A stretch of 32,660 nt of DNA from Candidatus Heimdallarchaeota archaeon. GTDB taxonomy: Archaea > Asgardarchaeota > Heimdallarchaeia > Heimdallarchaeales > DAOWED01. Both the position numbers and the translations under genes were made by a program. Of the stretch, positions 10,077-19,601 are shown one piece after another. The stretch's first letter is position 1. Each line of letters begins with the position of its first letter. Where the stretch lies: contig DAOWED010000181.1 in the NCBI GenBank assembly GCA_030638685.1, forward strand, positions 1 through 32,660, given 5' to 3'. The notes beneath the pieces are model-generated. The model did no database searches and had not been told where the DNA came from. It saw only the letters and a program-made list of their open reading frames with translations.

Positions 10077-10664
10077 TTACGCATGAGATAATACTTTGGA
10101 CTTTCTTATCTCCAAAGACTTTAAGGGATAAATTTTTACTAATTTATCATAAATTTCTGCTTTGAACTCATTACTTAGAACACGCTCAACAAAACTTGGT
10201 AATCCATGTTCTTGTGAATACCCGTCCATTGAATCTACTACTATTTTTCTCATAGAACGTTGCTGACTTGACGAACATCTTGTTGGTGTTATACATGTTA
10301 CAAAAATTCTAACTCTTGATTTATCTTTAAGAACTAAATCTGATATACAATCTATTCTTGTTCGGTGATTTCTAATTTGAGCTCTAATGAAATCTCTTGA
10401 AATTTCATGTCCTGAAAACTGAGTTTCAGCTGTTTCACCAGAAACGCTTGTGATTTTAAATCTTAATTTTGTTTGCATATCTTCTACATTATCAGTAAGT
10501 TCCAAGAGTCCAATCTCTATTGATCTTCCAATTAAGGCTGAAGAATCGGCTGCTACAGTTTCACCGATATTTTTTTCACTAATGTAAGGAGGGGCAGTGA
10601 TGTTAAACCATTCTTTAATAGACCACTTATCGATTACTGAACCTCGTCTTCTACTTCTTGCCAT
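10077..10664 (-). CDS. rps3ae: 30S ribosomal protein S3Ae
   Basis: 'DKWSIKEWFNITAPPYISEKNIGETVAADSSALIGRSIEIGLLELT' and 'HRTRIDCISDLVLKDKSRVRIFVTCITPTRCSSSQQRSMRKI'. Confidence 0.95.
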   Translation of the reverse strand: MARSRRRGSVIDKWSIKEWFNITAPPYISEKNIGETVAADSSALIGRSIEIGLLELTDNVEDMQTKLRFKITSVSGETAETQFSGHEISRDFIRAQIRNHRTRIDCISDLVLKDKSRVRIFVTCITPTRCSSSQQRSMRKIVVDSMDGYSQEHGLPSFVERVLSNEFKAEIYDKLVKIYPLKSLEIRKSKVLSHA

Positions 10665-10887
10665 TTTGTTTTCTTTCCTAATCTGGTTTCTATATTTGAC
10701 CTAATCTAACTAGCATTTTTAAAAATGGTGATTTTTGTGATTTGAATCGTCTTCTTTAATTTGACTAGTTCTTCTTTTTTTTGGCTTTTATTGAATTTGT
10801 AAGAGAAATCTTGCTACTATGCAAAATTATTTTCAACCGTTAGGGTTGATACTTCTTTCTTTTTCTTTAATTTTACTGATTGGCGCT

Positions 10888-11157
10888 TTATTTTTGATCC
10901 AAATTATTGCATTGTGAAATAAGAATCAAATGTTGAATAATCTCATCCCAAGTATTCTTTAATCTGCCGAGACTGAATGAACCCGAAATAATAAGTTTCC
11001 AAGTATTATCTTCCATCAAAGTACTAAGCTTCATTCCTTTTGGAAGAATGTGATCAGGAGCTGTAACTTGAGAGAATAATTGGAGCATGTTTTCATCTAA
11101 AAGAACTTCCAGCTCACTTTTAATACTAATCACTTTTTCTAAACCTTCAAAACTCAT
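10888..11157 (-). CDS. Putative KEOPS subunit Pcc1-like protein
   Basis: 89 aa, lies between RecJ-like and S3Ae genes where archaea commonly carry Pcc1; 'LPKGMKLSTLMEDNTWKLIISGSFSLGRLKNTWDEIIQHL' is compatible with the Pcc1 fold pattern. Weak by sequence alone. Confidence 0.5.
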   Translation of the reverse strand: MSFEGLEKVISIKSELEVLLDENMLQLFSQVTAPDHILPKGMKLSTLMEDNTWKLIISGSFSLGRLKNTWDEIIQHLILISQCNNLDQK

Positions 11158-11174
11158 AAAATAACCTTTCAGCT

Positions 11175-12638
11175 TTACTCCGTTAGTTGTAAGGAAATTA
11201 TTTCGTTTAAGGCTTGAATAAATGGTTCTTCTAGCTCTTGAGCAATTCTTGCTCCAGCTGCAACGTTATGCCCTCCTCCTTCGTCACCAGCATTAATCTT
11301 GGCAAGTGCTTCTCTCATTGCCTGTCCTAGATCTAGTCCTCTTGCCACAAGTTCATTTGTTCCTCTTCCACTCATTTTTAGGGAGGAATCATCACTTAAA
11401 GCGGCCATAATTAGAGGTTTTGAAGGATCAATAATTCGATTACCCATGGCAATAGATGCGATTGTGCCAATAGCCGTATCTTTTATCTCAGTTTTAGCAT
11501 TGAGGTAGAACATACCATCGAACTCAGTGATTGATTCAATATTGTCTTCTAGAAAAATTAGAAAATCAGAGATTTCTCCACGATATTGATTGCTAATTTC
11601 AATTCCTTGTTTAAACACATAACCTCTATCACCCATACAAACGGCAATACCAATACTTGGTTTTCCTAGTCTACCGCAAGCATTCAAAAATGTTGAAAAC
11701 TCTCGAGCATCTCTGAGCGGTGAACCAAGTTCTTCATTGTTCAAAATATAATTAGGTCCAACTATTTTTTTGGCTTCATTAGGGGAAACGCCACCAAGAA
11801 TCATTTTCTTAACAAGTGCAGAAGTGAAAATAGTTCTCTCTTGCTTGGTAAGATCTGCAATTGTACGCCATCTATCTCCTTCTTTTAATGGGATACCTAT
11901 CTCTTTCAGAAATCTCACAGCATTATCTTCATTACCGGTAATATCCGGAATAAAGGGCTCTGTTGAATACTGCAGTATTCTATGAATGGGTCTGGTTTCT
12001 CTACCAAAGAGTCTAATACCTGTAAAAGAATTAAGCAAATTACTTTTTAGACCTTCTTCAACCATCATCTGATTAAGATTGGAGAACTTGTTTTCTTCTC
12101 CCTCTTGCCTGTCTCCAATAGCTCCTACTATACCTAATACTGCTAAATCATTATTTTTTGGATCAATTTCTTGAGCGAAAAAGAAGGCCAATCCTGCCCC
12201 TGAAATCTCGTGAGATGAATCAATCCCTACAAGGTGTGGATTCACATGAGCCCAGTTATCAACTAAAGGAGATTCATCATTTTCAATAGGGGGATGATGA
12301 TCAAGAATTATAACTGAACTGTCCTTAAACTTCTCCTTAAGACGAACAAATTGACCTGAACCAAAATCAGTAAAAATTATTCGAGGGGGTTGAAGGTCAG
12401 CAATACTTTCAATTATTTCATCTTCTAATTGTCTTTTAACTTGAACCTGAAATGGAATATTGGCCCTTGCAAGTGTTGAAGCTATTATTCCTCCAGCCGA
12501 TAAACCGTCGGCATCTAGATGAGTCACTATCAAAACGGGTGTCTCTTTATCATTAAGTAATTGCTCAGCGGCAAATCTAATTGCTGAAAATAGCTTTACT
12601 TCTTTTTCATCTAACTTCATTAAATTCATATCATTCAA
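11175..12638 (-). CDS. RecJ-like DHH/DHHA1 single-strand exonuclease/phosphoesterase
   Basis: 'THLDADGLSAGGIIAS' (DxDG), 'ILDHHPPIEND' (DHH), C-terminal 'GGGHNVAAGARI' (DHHA1). Confidence 0.92.
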   Translation of the reverse strand: MNDMNLMKLDEKEVKLFSAIRFAAEQLLNDKETPVLIVTHLDADGLSAGGIIASTLARANIPFQVQVKRQLEDEIIESIADLQPPRIIFTDFGSGQFVRLKEKFKDSSVIILDHHPPIENDESPLVDNWAHVNPHLVGIDSSHEISGAGLAFFFAQEIDPKNNDLAVLGIVGAIGDRQEGEENKFSNLNQMMVEEGLKSNLLNSFTGIRLFGRETRPIHRILQYSTEPFIPDITGNEDNAVRFLKEIGIPLKEGDRWRTIADLTKQERTIFTSALVKKMILGGVSPNEAKKIVGPNYILNNEELGSPLRDAREFSTFLNACGRLGKPSIGIAVCMGDRGYVFKQGIEISNQYRGEISDFLIFLEDNIESITEFDGMFYLNAKTEIKDTAIGTIASIAMGNRIIDPSKPLIMAALSDDSSLKMSGRGTNELVARGLDLGQAMREALAKINAGDEGGGHNVAAGARIAQELEEPFIQALNEIISLQLTE

Positions 12639-12741
12639 GCCAGTATCTTTTTTGAGTGTTTAGATTTGAATCGATAAATAACTGTCTTGAAATGATAACT
12701 AAAAAAATATTTTTGGGTGGGGAAGGCGTTGAATAGAGCTA

Positions 12742-13197
12742 TTATCTTAATAGAATAGCTGCTTCTTCAGGTTTATATCTCCATTTGGGTGGAAGAACAC
12801 CTTCTCTGGAGTAATATTTACCTAATCTTCTGATTTTGCTTTCAATTAAGGTTAACCCTCGTCTTGAATGAAGATCCTTTTTATTTTCAACCATGTGATT
12901 TCGTAAATTGTGGGCTTGTGCAATAAGATTCCTGATATCTTCAGGAATACCTGTCTTTACATCAGCTTCAATAAGGATTTGATTAACTTTCAAACCTGTT
13001 GCTAAACGGACGCTAGGGACACCAAAACTATCTCTAAGTGTCATTCCGATTTGGGCAGTAGAGCTTCCATGACGGGCTAAATCAACAATTTTCTTTTTAA
13101 TTTCATCAGAGGACATTTCGACCCATTCAGGATTTTCAGTGCGAGGGGGGCGAGTTGAGCCTGATTTCCCTTTAGCACGACTATGCATTCTTGCCAT
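12742..13197 (-). CDS. rps15: 30S ribosomal protein S15
   Basis: 'MARMHSRAKGKSGSTRPPR', 'HLHSRRGLTLIESKIRRLGKYY'-like core, 'KDLHSRRGLTLIESKIRRLGKYYSREGVLPPKWRY'. Confidence 0.96.
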   Translation of the reverse strand: MARMHSRAKGKSGSTRPPRTENPEWVEMSSDEIKKKIVDLARHGSSTAQIGMTLRDSFGVPSVRLATGLKVNQILIEADVKTGIPEDIRNLIAQAHNLRNHMVENKKDLHSRRGLTLIESKIRRLGKYYSREGVLPPKWRYKPEEAAILLR

Positions 13198-13353
13198 TTC
13201 TATTTTCTCCTATTAATCTAATCACAGAAATTGTTCTTTTAAAGTATGTTGATTACTTACCAATTGTGAAATGATCTTTTAGATAACTTCAGCATTGAAA
13301 CTTAATAAAAAACTCTACTCAAAACTCTTAATTGGTACTTTTTTGTCAGTCTT

Positions 13354-14280
13354 TCAAAAATCTAGTCCTAAATCTAAAGCGATAACTGAATGAGTAAGCG
13401 ATCCCATGGATATAATATCAATAGGTAAAGAAGCATAGTCCTTAAGGTTAGCTGGATTTATCCCTCCACTAATTTCTAAGATAACTTTTTTTCTCAATCC
13501 CTTCTCAACTAATGCTTTATGAATAAGCTGAATTTCCTCCGGTTGTATGTTATCAAGCATTATAATATCTGCACCCATTTCTGCGGCTAAAAGGGCGTCT
13601 TCCATTGTTTCTACTTCAATATCTATTCTTTTAGTAAAATCTCTATTCTCAATGGCAAGTTGAAGGGCCTTACTTACGCTTCCAGCAGCTTGAATATGAT
13701 TATCTTTGATTAGTAAACAATCAGATAAACTAAATCGATGAGTAGTTCCTCCAGCAATTTTAACAGCATATTTTTGATATTTTCTCAATCCTGGGAGTGT
13801 TTTTCTCGTTGCAGCTATTTTTGCTGTTCCGTTATTCTTTGCAACAATAGCAACCATGTTAGCAACTTGGGTTGCTATCCCAGACAAATGTGTCAGAAAA
13901 TTAAGCATTAAACGTTCAATCAGTAGTATCTCTCGAGTGTTACCGCCAAGTGAAAGGATCTTATCACTTTCAACTACATTACTTCCATCATTAATATGAA
14001 TTGTATAATCAATCCCTAGATAATCTAACACCTGAGAAATGATGGGTATTCCAGCAACGATGCCACTTTTTCTCGCTCTTAAAACCGCTTTTGTTTTATC
14101 AGTGGCTGGAATAATTGCTTCTGAGGTAACATCCCCGTATTGGGCATCCTCATGAAGCCAGTTTTCAACCTCTGAAATTGTGAGTCTGGGTGGTTTGGTG
14201 TCCATAGTTCTTAATTGGTTAACGTTTTGAAAAAAGTTATTATGATCAATTTTTTGATCAAATGAAAAACTACTGGTCAA
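13354..14280 (-). CDS. nadC: Nicotinate-nucleotide pyrophosphorylase (quinolinate phosphoribosyltransferase)
   Basis: 'WLHEDAQYGDVTSEAII', 'AATRKTLPGLRKYQKYAVKIAGGTTHRFSLSDCLLIKDNH', 'IEVETMEDALLAAEMGADIIMLDN'. The true start may be the internal Met (MDTKPPRL). Confidence 0.96.
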   Translation of the reverse strand: MTSSFSFDQKIDHNNFFQNVNQLRTMDTKPPRLTISEVENWLHEDAQYGDVTSEAIIPATDKTKAVLRARKSGIVAGIPIISQVLDYLGIDYTIHINDGSNVVESDKILSLGGNTREILLIERLMLNFLTHLSGIATQVANMVAIVAKNNGTAKIAATRKTLPGLRKYQKYAVKIAGGTTHRFSLSDCLLIKDNHIQAAGSVSKALQLAIENRDFTKRIDIEVETMEDALLAAEMGADIIMLDNIQPEEIQLIHKALVEKGLRKKVILEISGGINPANLKDYASLPIDIISMGSLTHSVIALDLGLDF

Positions 14281-14345
14281 AAAATCAATCTAAAGTGCTT
14301 CTAATAAAGAAAATCGATAAATTTAGTTATTAAATGTAACATTTC

Positions 14346-14366
14346 AAAACTAGCTTCACTAGTTTA
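14346..14366. promoter_or_regulatory. Inverted repeat in the nadC/nadX divergent promoter region (candidate operator)
   Basis: AAACTAG (14347-14353) - cttca - CTAGTTT (14359-14365); a TATA-like TTTAAATA follows at about 14394-14401 upstream of nadX. Confidence 0.4.
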
Positions 14367-14440
14367 TAACAGCAAAACGTTTGTTTAAATATCTCAAATT
14401 AAGGAAATAATTAGTTCTAAACTAAACGAAGGATTGCGAA

Positions 14441-15223
14441 ATGCTCAAAATAGCGATGATTGGTGCTGGTTCCATTGGTCAATCAATTATTGATCACTTT
14501 GTAGGAAAAAAGCAATTAGAAATTGCTTTAGTATACGATTTGAAAACGTCTTCTCTTGAAGAGGTTAACAAAAAGTATGGCATAGAAGTTGAATCTAATT
14601 TTGATAAGTTTCTCGCAAGAATAAAGGAAGTTGAGGTTTCACTCGTTGTAGAAGCAGCTGGGGTAGAAGCAGTACAATCTTTTTCTCTTTCAATCTTAAA
14701 TGAAGGAATTGATTTAGCTTTAATTTCAACTGGAATTTTCGGAAAGGAAGACTTTGCACAAGAACTGAAAGAGGTAGCTGAACAAAAAAATTGCAAAATT
14801 TACCTTCCATCAGGGGCAATAGCTGGACTAGATGGGATAAGAGCAGCTGCAGTTTATCCTTTAGAGTCAGTAGTATTAACAACTACAAAATCTCCTAAAA
14901 GCTTAGGAATCGAAGCAAAAGAACGAAAGCTTATTTTCAAGGGTACAGCTCGAGAAGCAATTGAAAAGTGGCCTAAAAACCTTAATGTAGGCGTTTCACT
15001 TGCAATGGCTGGAATAGGAATTGATGAAACACAGATAAAATTATTCGTGGATCCTTCAATCGAAGTTAATACTCATGAAATAGAGGCGGACGGCACTTTT
15101 GGACACCTTTCTATAGCAGTAGAAAGTTTCCCAAGTGAAATGAATCCAAAAAGTAGCATACTAGCTTCTCTTTCTATGATTAATTTATTGGAACGATTAA
15201 CCTCTCATATTATCTTTATGTAA
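14441..15223 (+). CDS. nadX: L-aspartate dehydrogenase
   Basis: N-terminal Rossmann 'MLKIAMIGAGSIGQSIIDHF', 'LPSGAIAGLDGIRAA', 'WPKNLNVGVSLAMAGIG'; followed by nadA. Confidence 0.92.
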   Translation: MLKIAMIGAGSIGQSIIDHFVGKKQLEIALVYDLKTSSLEEVNKKYGIEVESNFDKFLARIKEVEVSLVVEAAGVEAVQSFSLSILNEGIDLALISTGIFGKEDFAQELKEVAEQKNCKIYLPSGAIAGLDGIRAAAVYPLESVVLTTTKSPKSLGIEAKERKLIFKGTAREAIEKWPKNLNVGVSLAMAGIGIDETQIKLFVDPSIEVNTHEIEADGTFGHLSIAVESFPSEMNPKSSILASLSMINLLERLTSHIIFM

Positions 15224-15237
15224 CAACTGGTGATAAA

Positions 15238-16155
15238 ATGTCGATTGATTTAGTATCTGAAATATTACGGCTAAAAGAAGAGAAAGATTACGTTATTCTA
15301 TGTCATAACTACTCTTCCCCAACATTATATCCTATTGCAGATTATTTCGGGGATAGTTTAGGTTTGTCTAAGTTAGCTGCCAAAACATCAGCTTCTCGGA
15401 TAATGTTTATCGGAGTAACTTTTATGGCTGAAACGGCTTTAATTTTAAGTCCAGAAACCATGGTACAACAAGCTTCTTCCAGCCCCCATTGCCCAATGGC
15501 TGCTCAACTTAAGCAAGAACAGATTAAGGAGTTCATAGAAAAATATCCAGAAGCAGCAGTGGTTACTTACGTAAATACTAGAGCTGAAGCAAAAGCTCTA
15601 TCTGATGTGTGTGTGACTAGTGCAAATGCTGATCGAATTATCAGTCAGCTGGACGAACAACAAATTCTGTTTGGACCTGATGCTAACTTAGCTGCTTATG
15701 TTCAAAAAAGAGTTCCTGAGAAAGAAATTATTCCAATGCCTGGTCCACGAGGTGGTTGTTATGTTCATCGTCAATTTAAACTGGAACACTTCGAACAAGT
15801 TAAAGCACAGCACCCCGATGCAATTTCAATGATGCACCCTGAAGCTTCTACAGTCCTACAAGATACTTCTGACTATGTTCTCAGTACTGGCGGAATGGAA
15901 CGTCTCCCTACTGAAATTGATGCTCAGGAATTTATTGTTGGAACTGAAATAGGCATGGTTGATCGACTTGCTCATCTTTTCCCAGATAAGAATTTCTATC
16001 CCCTCTTCACCGGAGGAATCTGCTATCAACAAAAGAAAAACACTCTATACTCTCTTTATGAAGCAATGGCATTTGACAGAAATGTCGTTAGGTTAGATCC
16101 TGATATCCTATTACGGGCAACTGCTCCAATTGAGCGAATGTTAGAACTTTCATAA
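15238..16155 (+). CDS. nadA: Quinolinate synthase A
   Basis: 'LCHNYSSPTLYPIADYFGDSLGLSKLA', 'VTYVNTRAEAKALSDVCVTSANA', 'GPRGGCYVHRQF', 'HPEAS' motifs. Confidence 0.97.
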   Translation: MSIDLVSEILRLKEEKDYVILCHNYSSPTLYPIADYFGDSLGLSKLAAKTSASRIMFIGVTFMAETALILSPETMVQQASSSPHCPMAAQLKQEQIKEFIEKYPEAAVVTYVNTRAEAKALSDVCVTSANADRIISQLDEQQILFGPDANLAAYVQKRVPEKEIIPMPGPRGGCYVHRQFKLEHFEQVKAQHPDAISMMHPEASTVLQDTSDYVLSTGGMERLPTEIDAQEFIVGTEIGMVDRLAHLFPDKNFYPLFTGGICYQQKKNTLYSLYEAMAFDRNVVRLDPDILLRATAPIERMLELS

Positions 16156-16224
16156 TTCTATAAGAGTTTTTAACGATTTTTCACAAGAAGGAGTTTTTTT
16201 TAATCATTATTCAAGTGAGTTCCT

Positions 16225-16626
16225 ATGAGCGAATCAACCGAAGCAACAGAAACTAAACCTGCCTCTGACTGGACGCCTATCAAAAAAGAACTTAGGTATT
16301 TTTACTTTTTACCGTATATTATTACTGCTATTCTTAGCCCTTCAATACTTATCTTTGTCTTTAATTTTAATACCTCTAACTTTTTTTATATACTAAGTTT
16401 TTATCTTATGATGGGGTTGATTTGGCCCATTACTATTTTTGCTTGGCCGGCTCCTATGCTTTCTTTATTTCGCGCAGACCAATGGACTGATCTTATTATC
16501 TACAGTTTTGCTTTTGTAGTACCTATTGTTTCTTTTACAATGGCTTATTTTAATCATAGAGCGTATTTGACTAAAAAATTAGGATCCAAACCCTCTTTCC
16601 TAAAAATGCTTGATCATTACCTCTAG
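16225..16626 (+). CDS. Small multi-pass membrane protein
   Basis: 133 aa with about three to four hydrophobic segments; no family recognised. Confidence 0.65.
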   Translation: MSESTEATETKPASDWTPIKKELRYFYFLPYIITAILSPSILIFVFNFNTSNFFYILSFYLMMGLIWPITIFAWPAPMLSLFRADQWTDLIIYSFAFVVPIVSFTMAYFNHRAYLTKKLGSKPSFLKMLDHYL

Positions 16627-16681
16627 CATTTTCTTCTTTTATTCAAATTCTTTCTAACGGCTCATAGATGAAACACGCGTG

Positions 16682-16709
16682 GTTACTACCAAGGTAGTTA
16701 CGTAGTAAC
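16682..16709. promoter_or_regulatory. Overlapping inverted repeats (candidate operator)
   Basis: GTTACTACC-aa-GGTAGTTAC then GTAGTAAC; GTTACTAC/GTAGTAAC are exact reverse complements. Confidence 0.35.
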
Positions 16710-16828
16710 AATATTTATTAGTAATGGAGAGAATTGATAATATAACAAGTAAATGAATCAATGGAAAAACCGTTGAAATAGGGTGAAGTATGAAACATTT
16801 GCTTGTCATGAGGTAAAGGCGTGAGAAA

Positions 16829-18223
16829 ATGGGCATATTCAAATCAGTAGTAACACCAGTATCGGGTTTATGGCTCGCAAGTCTAGTGTGTGTAATAGTA
16901 TTTGCTTCATTAAGTATGGCAAATGTACAAAAGAATGAAACGATTACTATTCAACCAGAACTAGATCCAGTTAATGAAAGCTATAGAGAGTATCAACTAT
17001 TTACAGAGTCAACAGTAACATTACAAATAGCTATCTTTGCAATGAGTGACAATATGAAAAACGATCATATGGATGGTAGTACAACACTAGCTATTGCATT
17101 GGTAAGTGATGAAGCATATGATAATTGGAATAGATCTTTAACTCCGGGAAGTTATTCAGGAGAAGAAATCTTTGGAGGAATTTCACTTAGAATATATGAA
17201 GTAGAAACTTCACAACTAGTACGTTCATTTGAAACAAGTTCAGACTGGCATTTAATAATCTGGAATTTATCAGCAGAAGAGACAGCAGAAGTTTTCGTAG
17301 GTTATGGGAAAATACCACCCGTATTCCTTATTCTATTGGTAGTTTTTGCTGTATTATTCGGAATAACAACTACAATACTATCAATATTACTTCCAATAGC
17401 CATAGTAGTTTCAACAGTTAGTTTCTTTACAAGAGAAGATAGAAGGAAAAGATTAGCTTATTATGAAAAAATATCGGCAGAACAAAAGCAAAAGCCACCT
17501 AAAACGAAGAAAAGAACTGTGCAAGAACCTGTGGTAGAAACACCAGCTCCAGTATCAACTCCCGCAGAATCAACTCCAAGTCATTCACTTCCCCCAGAAG
17601 AAGCAATAGCTAAAGCAACACAACGAGCAAAAGCTGCAAAAGTTACCAAAACGGCAAAAAAGAGTCAAGAAGTTACATTTGCTGAAAAAGTAAGCAAACT
17701 GTATGACTCACTAAACTTCCAAGAAATGGTTGTTTTTGGAGTAGCAATAGCTTTAATGATCTTGGGATTTGTATTGGGAATAACCATCTCATGGATAATT
17801 TTTGGTCCATTAGCTTTTGTCAGTATTATTCTAGGAATGCTTTCATATGCCATGCTTAGTGATAGACAAAAACTTCAAAGAAACCTTATTTCACTGGTAC
17901 TTCTTCATGGTCGAATTACATTAAAGGAGGTATCAGACCTCTTAGGAGTTTCCAGCCCAAGAATAATCAATGCGTACTTGGATGTAACATATGATAATGA
18001 AGGAGTCCTGTACTTTGACACTCCAACTTCACTCTTTATTTCAGGGGAAGTATCGTCAGCTTCCATTTCTCAACAACCTCAAACAAGAGTGACTGAACGA
18101 GAAACAATAAATAGGCAAAGCACAACTTCAAATGGTAATGTATTAATTTGCAGTTATTGTGGTTATGAAAACAAAGATAAAGCAGTATTTTGTGCCTCTT
18201 GTGGGGCATCCCTAACAAAATAA
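16829..18223 (+). CDS. Membrane protein with C-terminal cytosolic winged helix and zinc ribbon
   Basis: N-terminal TM, mid TM, second TM pair ('VVFGVAIALMILGFVLGITISWIIFGPLAFVSIILGMLSYAML'), then 'LHGRITLKEVSDLLGVSSPRIINAYLDV' HTH and 'CSYCGYENKDKAVFCASCGASL' ribbon. Confidence 0.8.
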   Translation: MGIFKSVVTPVSGLWLASLVCVIVFASLSMANVQKNETITIQPELDPVNESYREYQLFTESTVTLQIAIFAMSDNMKNDHMDGSTTLAIALVSDEAYDNWNRSLTPGSYSGEEIFGGISLRIYEVETSQLVRSFETSSDWHLIIWNLSAEETAEVFVGYGKIPPVFLILLVVFAVLFGITTTILSILLPIAIVVSTVSFFTREDRRKRLAYYEKISAEQKQKPPKTKKRTVQEPVVETPAPVSTPAESTPSHSLPPEEAIAKATQRAKAAKVTKTAKKSQEVTFAEKVSKLYDSLNFQEMVVFGVAIALMILGFVLGITISWIIFGPLAFVSIILGMLSYAMLSDRQKLQRNLISLVLLHGRITLKEVSDLLGVSSPRIINAYLDVTYDNEGVLYFDTPTSLFISGEVSSASISQQPQTRVTERETINRQSTTSNGNVLICSYCGYENKDKAVFCASCGASLTK

Positions 18224-18257
18224 GTCCATCCCTCCCCAAAAACAGAAAATTAGAGAT

Positions 18258-19346
18258 GTGAAAAAAATGAATCCAGCAGCAACCGGTTTATCAGATGAAG
18301 ACCCACTAGTAACTTATATCAAATTACTAACAGGCTTTAACGGAAGTCAAGCTAAGGTATATGTTGCTGTAATTCAAGGGGAATCACGCCCAGAATTACC
18401 TGCAGGAGTAGAACTTGCTGGACTTGCAGGAGTTCCTCGTTCAAAAATCTATGGGATATTAAATGAATTAGAGTCATTACAAGCCATAGAACGCATTCCT
18501 TTTGAGAGTGGGGCTCGATATAGAGCGATGCCGTTTGATGAATACTTAGTTACCAAATATGATGCTTTCAAAGAAGCCCTTGAAACAACAAAATCTACAT
18601 TAAAAGAACTTCAAACATCAGGTTATTACAAGTCATGGGATGTTTTGGCAGTAATAAAACAAAACTTGAAAGCAAATGATCTGAACTACGACAAGTATCG
18701 TTTTCTAATTTCAAGCTCTGATGACGCACTAACACGCTTTCTTAAAGTACTAAGGGAAGAAGGACTAGATGTTGAAGATAAGTCTCGGTTTCCAGCTTAT
18801 TACTCTCTTTCATTTCCTGTAGGAAAAGAAGTCGTATTAGTGGGTACTTACAACGTTATGATATTACGACCATCTCCAACAGATTTAATGCAGAGCTCCA
18901 ATGAATTTGAAGCTTTAATACTTGAATCACCATTTATTGCCAGTTTAATTGAAAAATTTCTAGTACATCACAGAAAAGACCTACAAGTAGAGGGGTCTTC
19001 TCTATATTTTGGGTCTGAAGAAAGTGTACTTTATAGTTCTATTTCACTAACAGCAGTAGGAACAAGTGCGGTACCAGGGGAATCAGGTTTCCATTTTCGT
19101 TCACCAGCCAAACTGTATCTAACCTCGAGAAATCTTATTGTAGTAAACCCAGAAGGGCGTTTACAGTTTCCTTTATCCGTATTGAATCTAAAAGCAGAAT
19201 TGGATGAGAAAGATGCAACTTTTGCAAACATATCTTTCAATTACATAAATGGGAAACCGGGAGAATATCAACTTCAGTTATTCCACGATGCTTCTGAACT
19301 TGTCAACCTAATTAATTATATAGCTACTCATTCATCTTCCAAATAA
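18258..19346 (+). CDS. TrmB-like transcriptional regulator
   Basis: N-terminal TrmB-type HTH 'LTGFNGSQAKVYVAVIQGE...ELAGLAGVPRSKIYGILNELESLQAIERIPFESGARYRAMPFDEYL'. Confidence 0.75.
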   Translation: MKKMNPAATGLSDEDPLVTYIKLLTGFNGSQAKVYVAVIQGESRPELPAGVELAGLAGVPRSKIYGILNELESLQAIERIPFESGARYRAMPFDEYLVTKYDAFKEALETTKSTLKELQTSGYYKSWDVLAVIKQNLKANDLNYDKYRFLISSSDDALTRFLKVLREEGLDVEDKSRFPAYYSLSFPVGKEVVLVGTYNVMILRPSPTDLMQSSNEFEALILESPFIASLIEKFLVHHRKDLQVEGSSLYFGSEESVLYSSISLTAVGTSAVPGESGFHFRSPAKLYLTSRNLIVVNPEGRLQFPLSVLNLKAELDEKDATFANISFNYINGKPGEYQLQLFHDASELVNLINYIATHSSSK

Positions 19347-19394
19347 TTCACTTTGAAATTATTTTCTGAATTATATTCCAATAAATCAAGAGAG

Positions 19395-19423
19395 AAAAAG
19401 GCGCTCGCCTTTTAATATTTTAA
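19395..19423 (+). terminator. Hairpin/T-tract terminator downstream of the TrmB-like gene
   Basis: AAAAGGCG-ct-CGCCTTTT (19396-19413) followed by AATATTTTAATT. Confidence 0.55.
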
Positions 19424-19601
19424 TTAATCGGAGAGGTTGAGAGAGAACTAAATTAAGGGATAAAAAAAGAGAAAAGAAAAACAGTAAAGCAAAAGGATGT
19501 TTTTTTGTCTCAAGCGATGATTTATTTAAGCGTATAATCAGATTTCCTTATGTGGTCAGTAGTGGGAGCAATATAAGTTAAACTCACGAAATGACCGTAC
19601 G

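Noticed and set aside
10834-10848. CAACC-GTTAG-GGTTG hairpin between the Pcc1-like ORF and S3Ae
   Set aside because: Short 5-bp stem; no T-tract in the orientation expected for the minus-strand genes.
14494-14882. Two minus-strand ORFs (100 and 95 aa) inside nadX
   Set aside because: Antisense shadows of a well supported coding gene; low-complexity Leu/Ser-rich translations.
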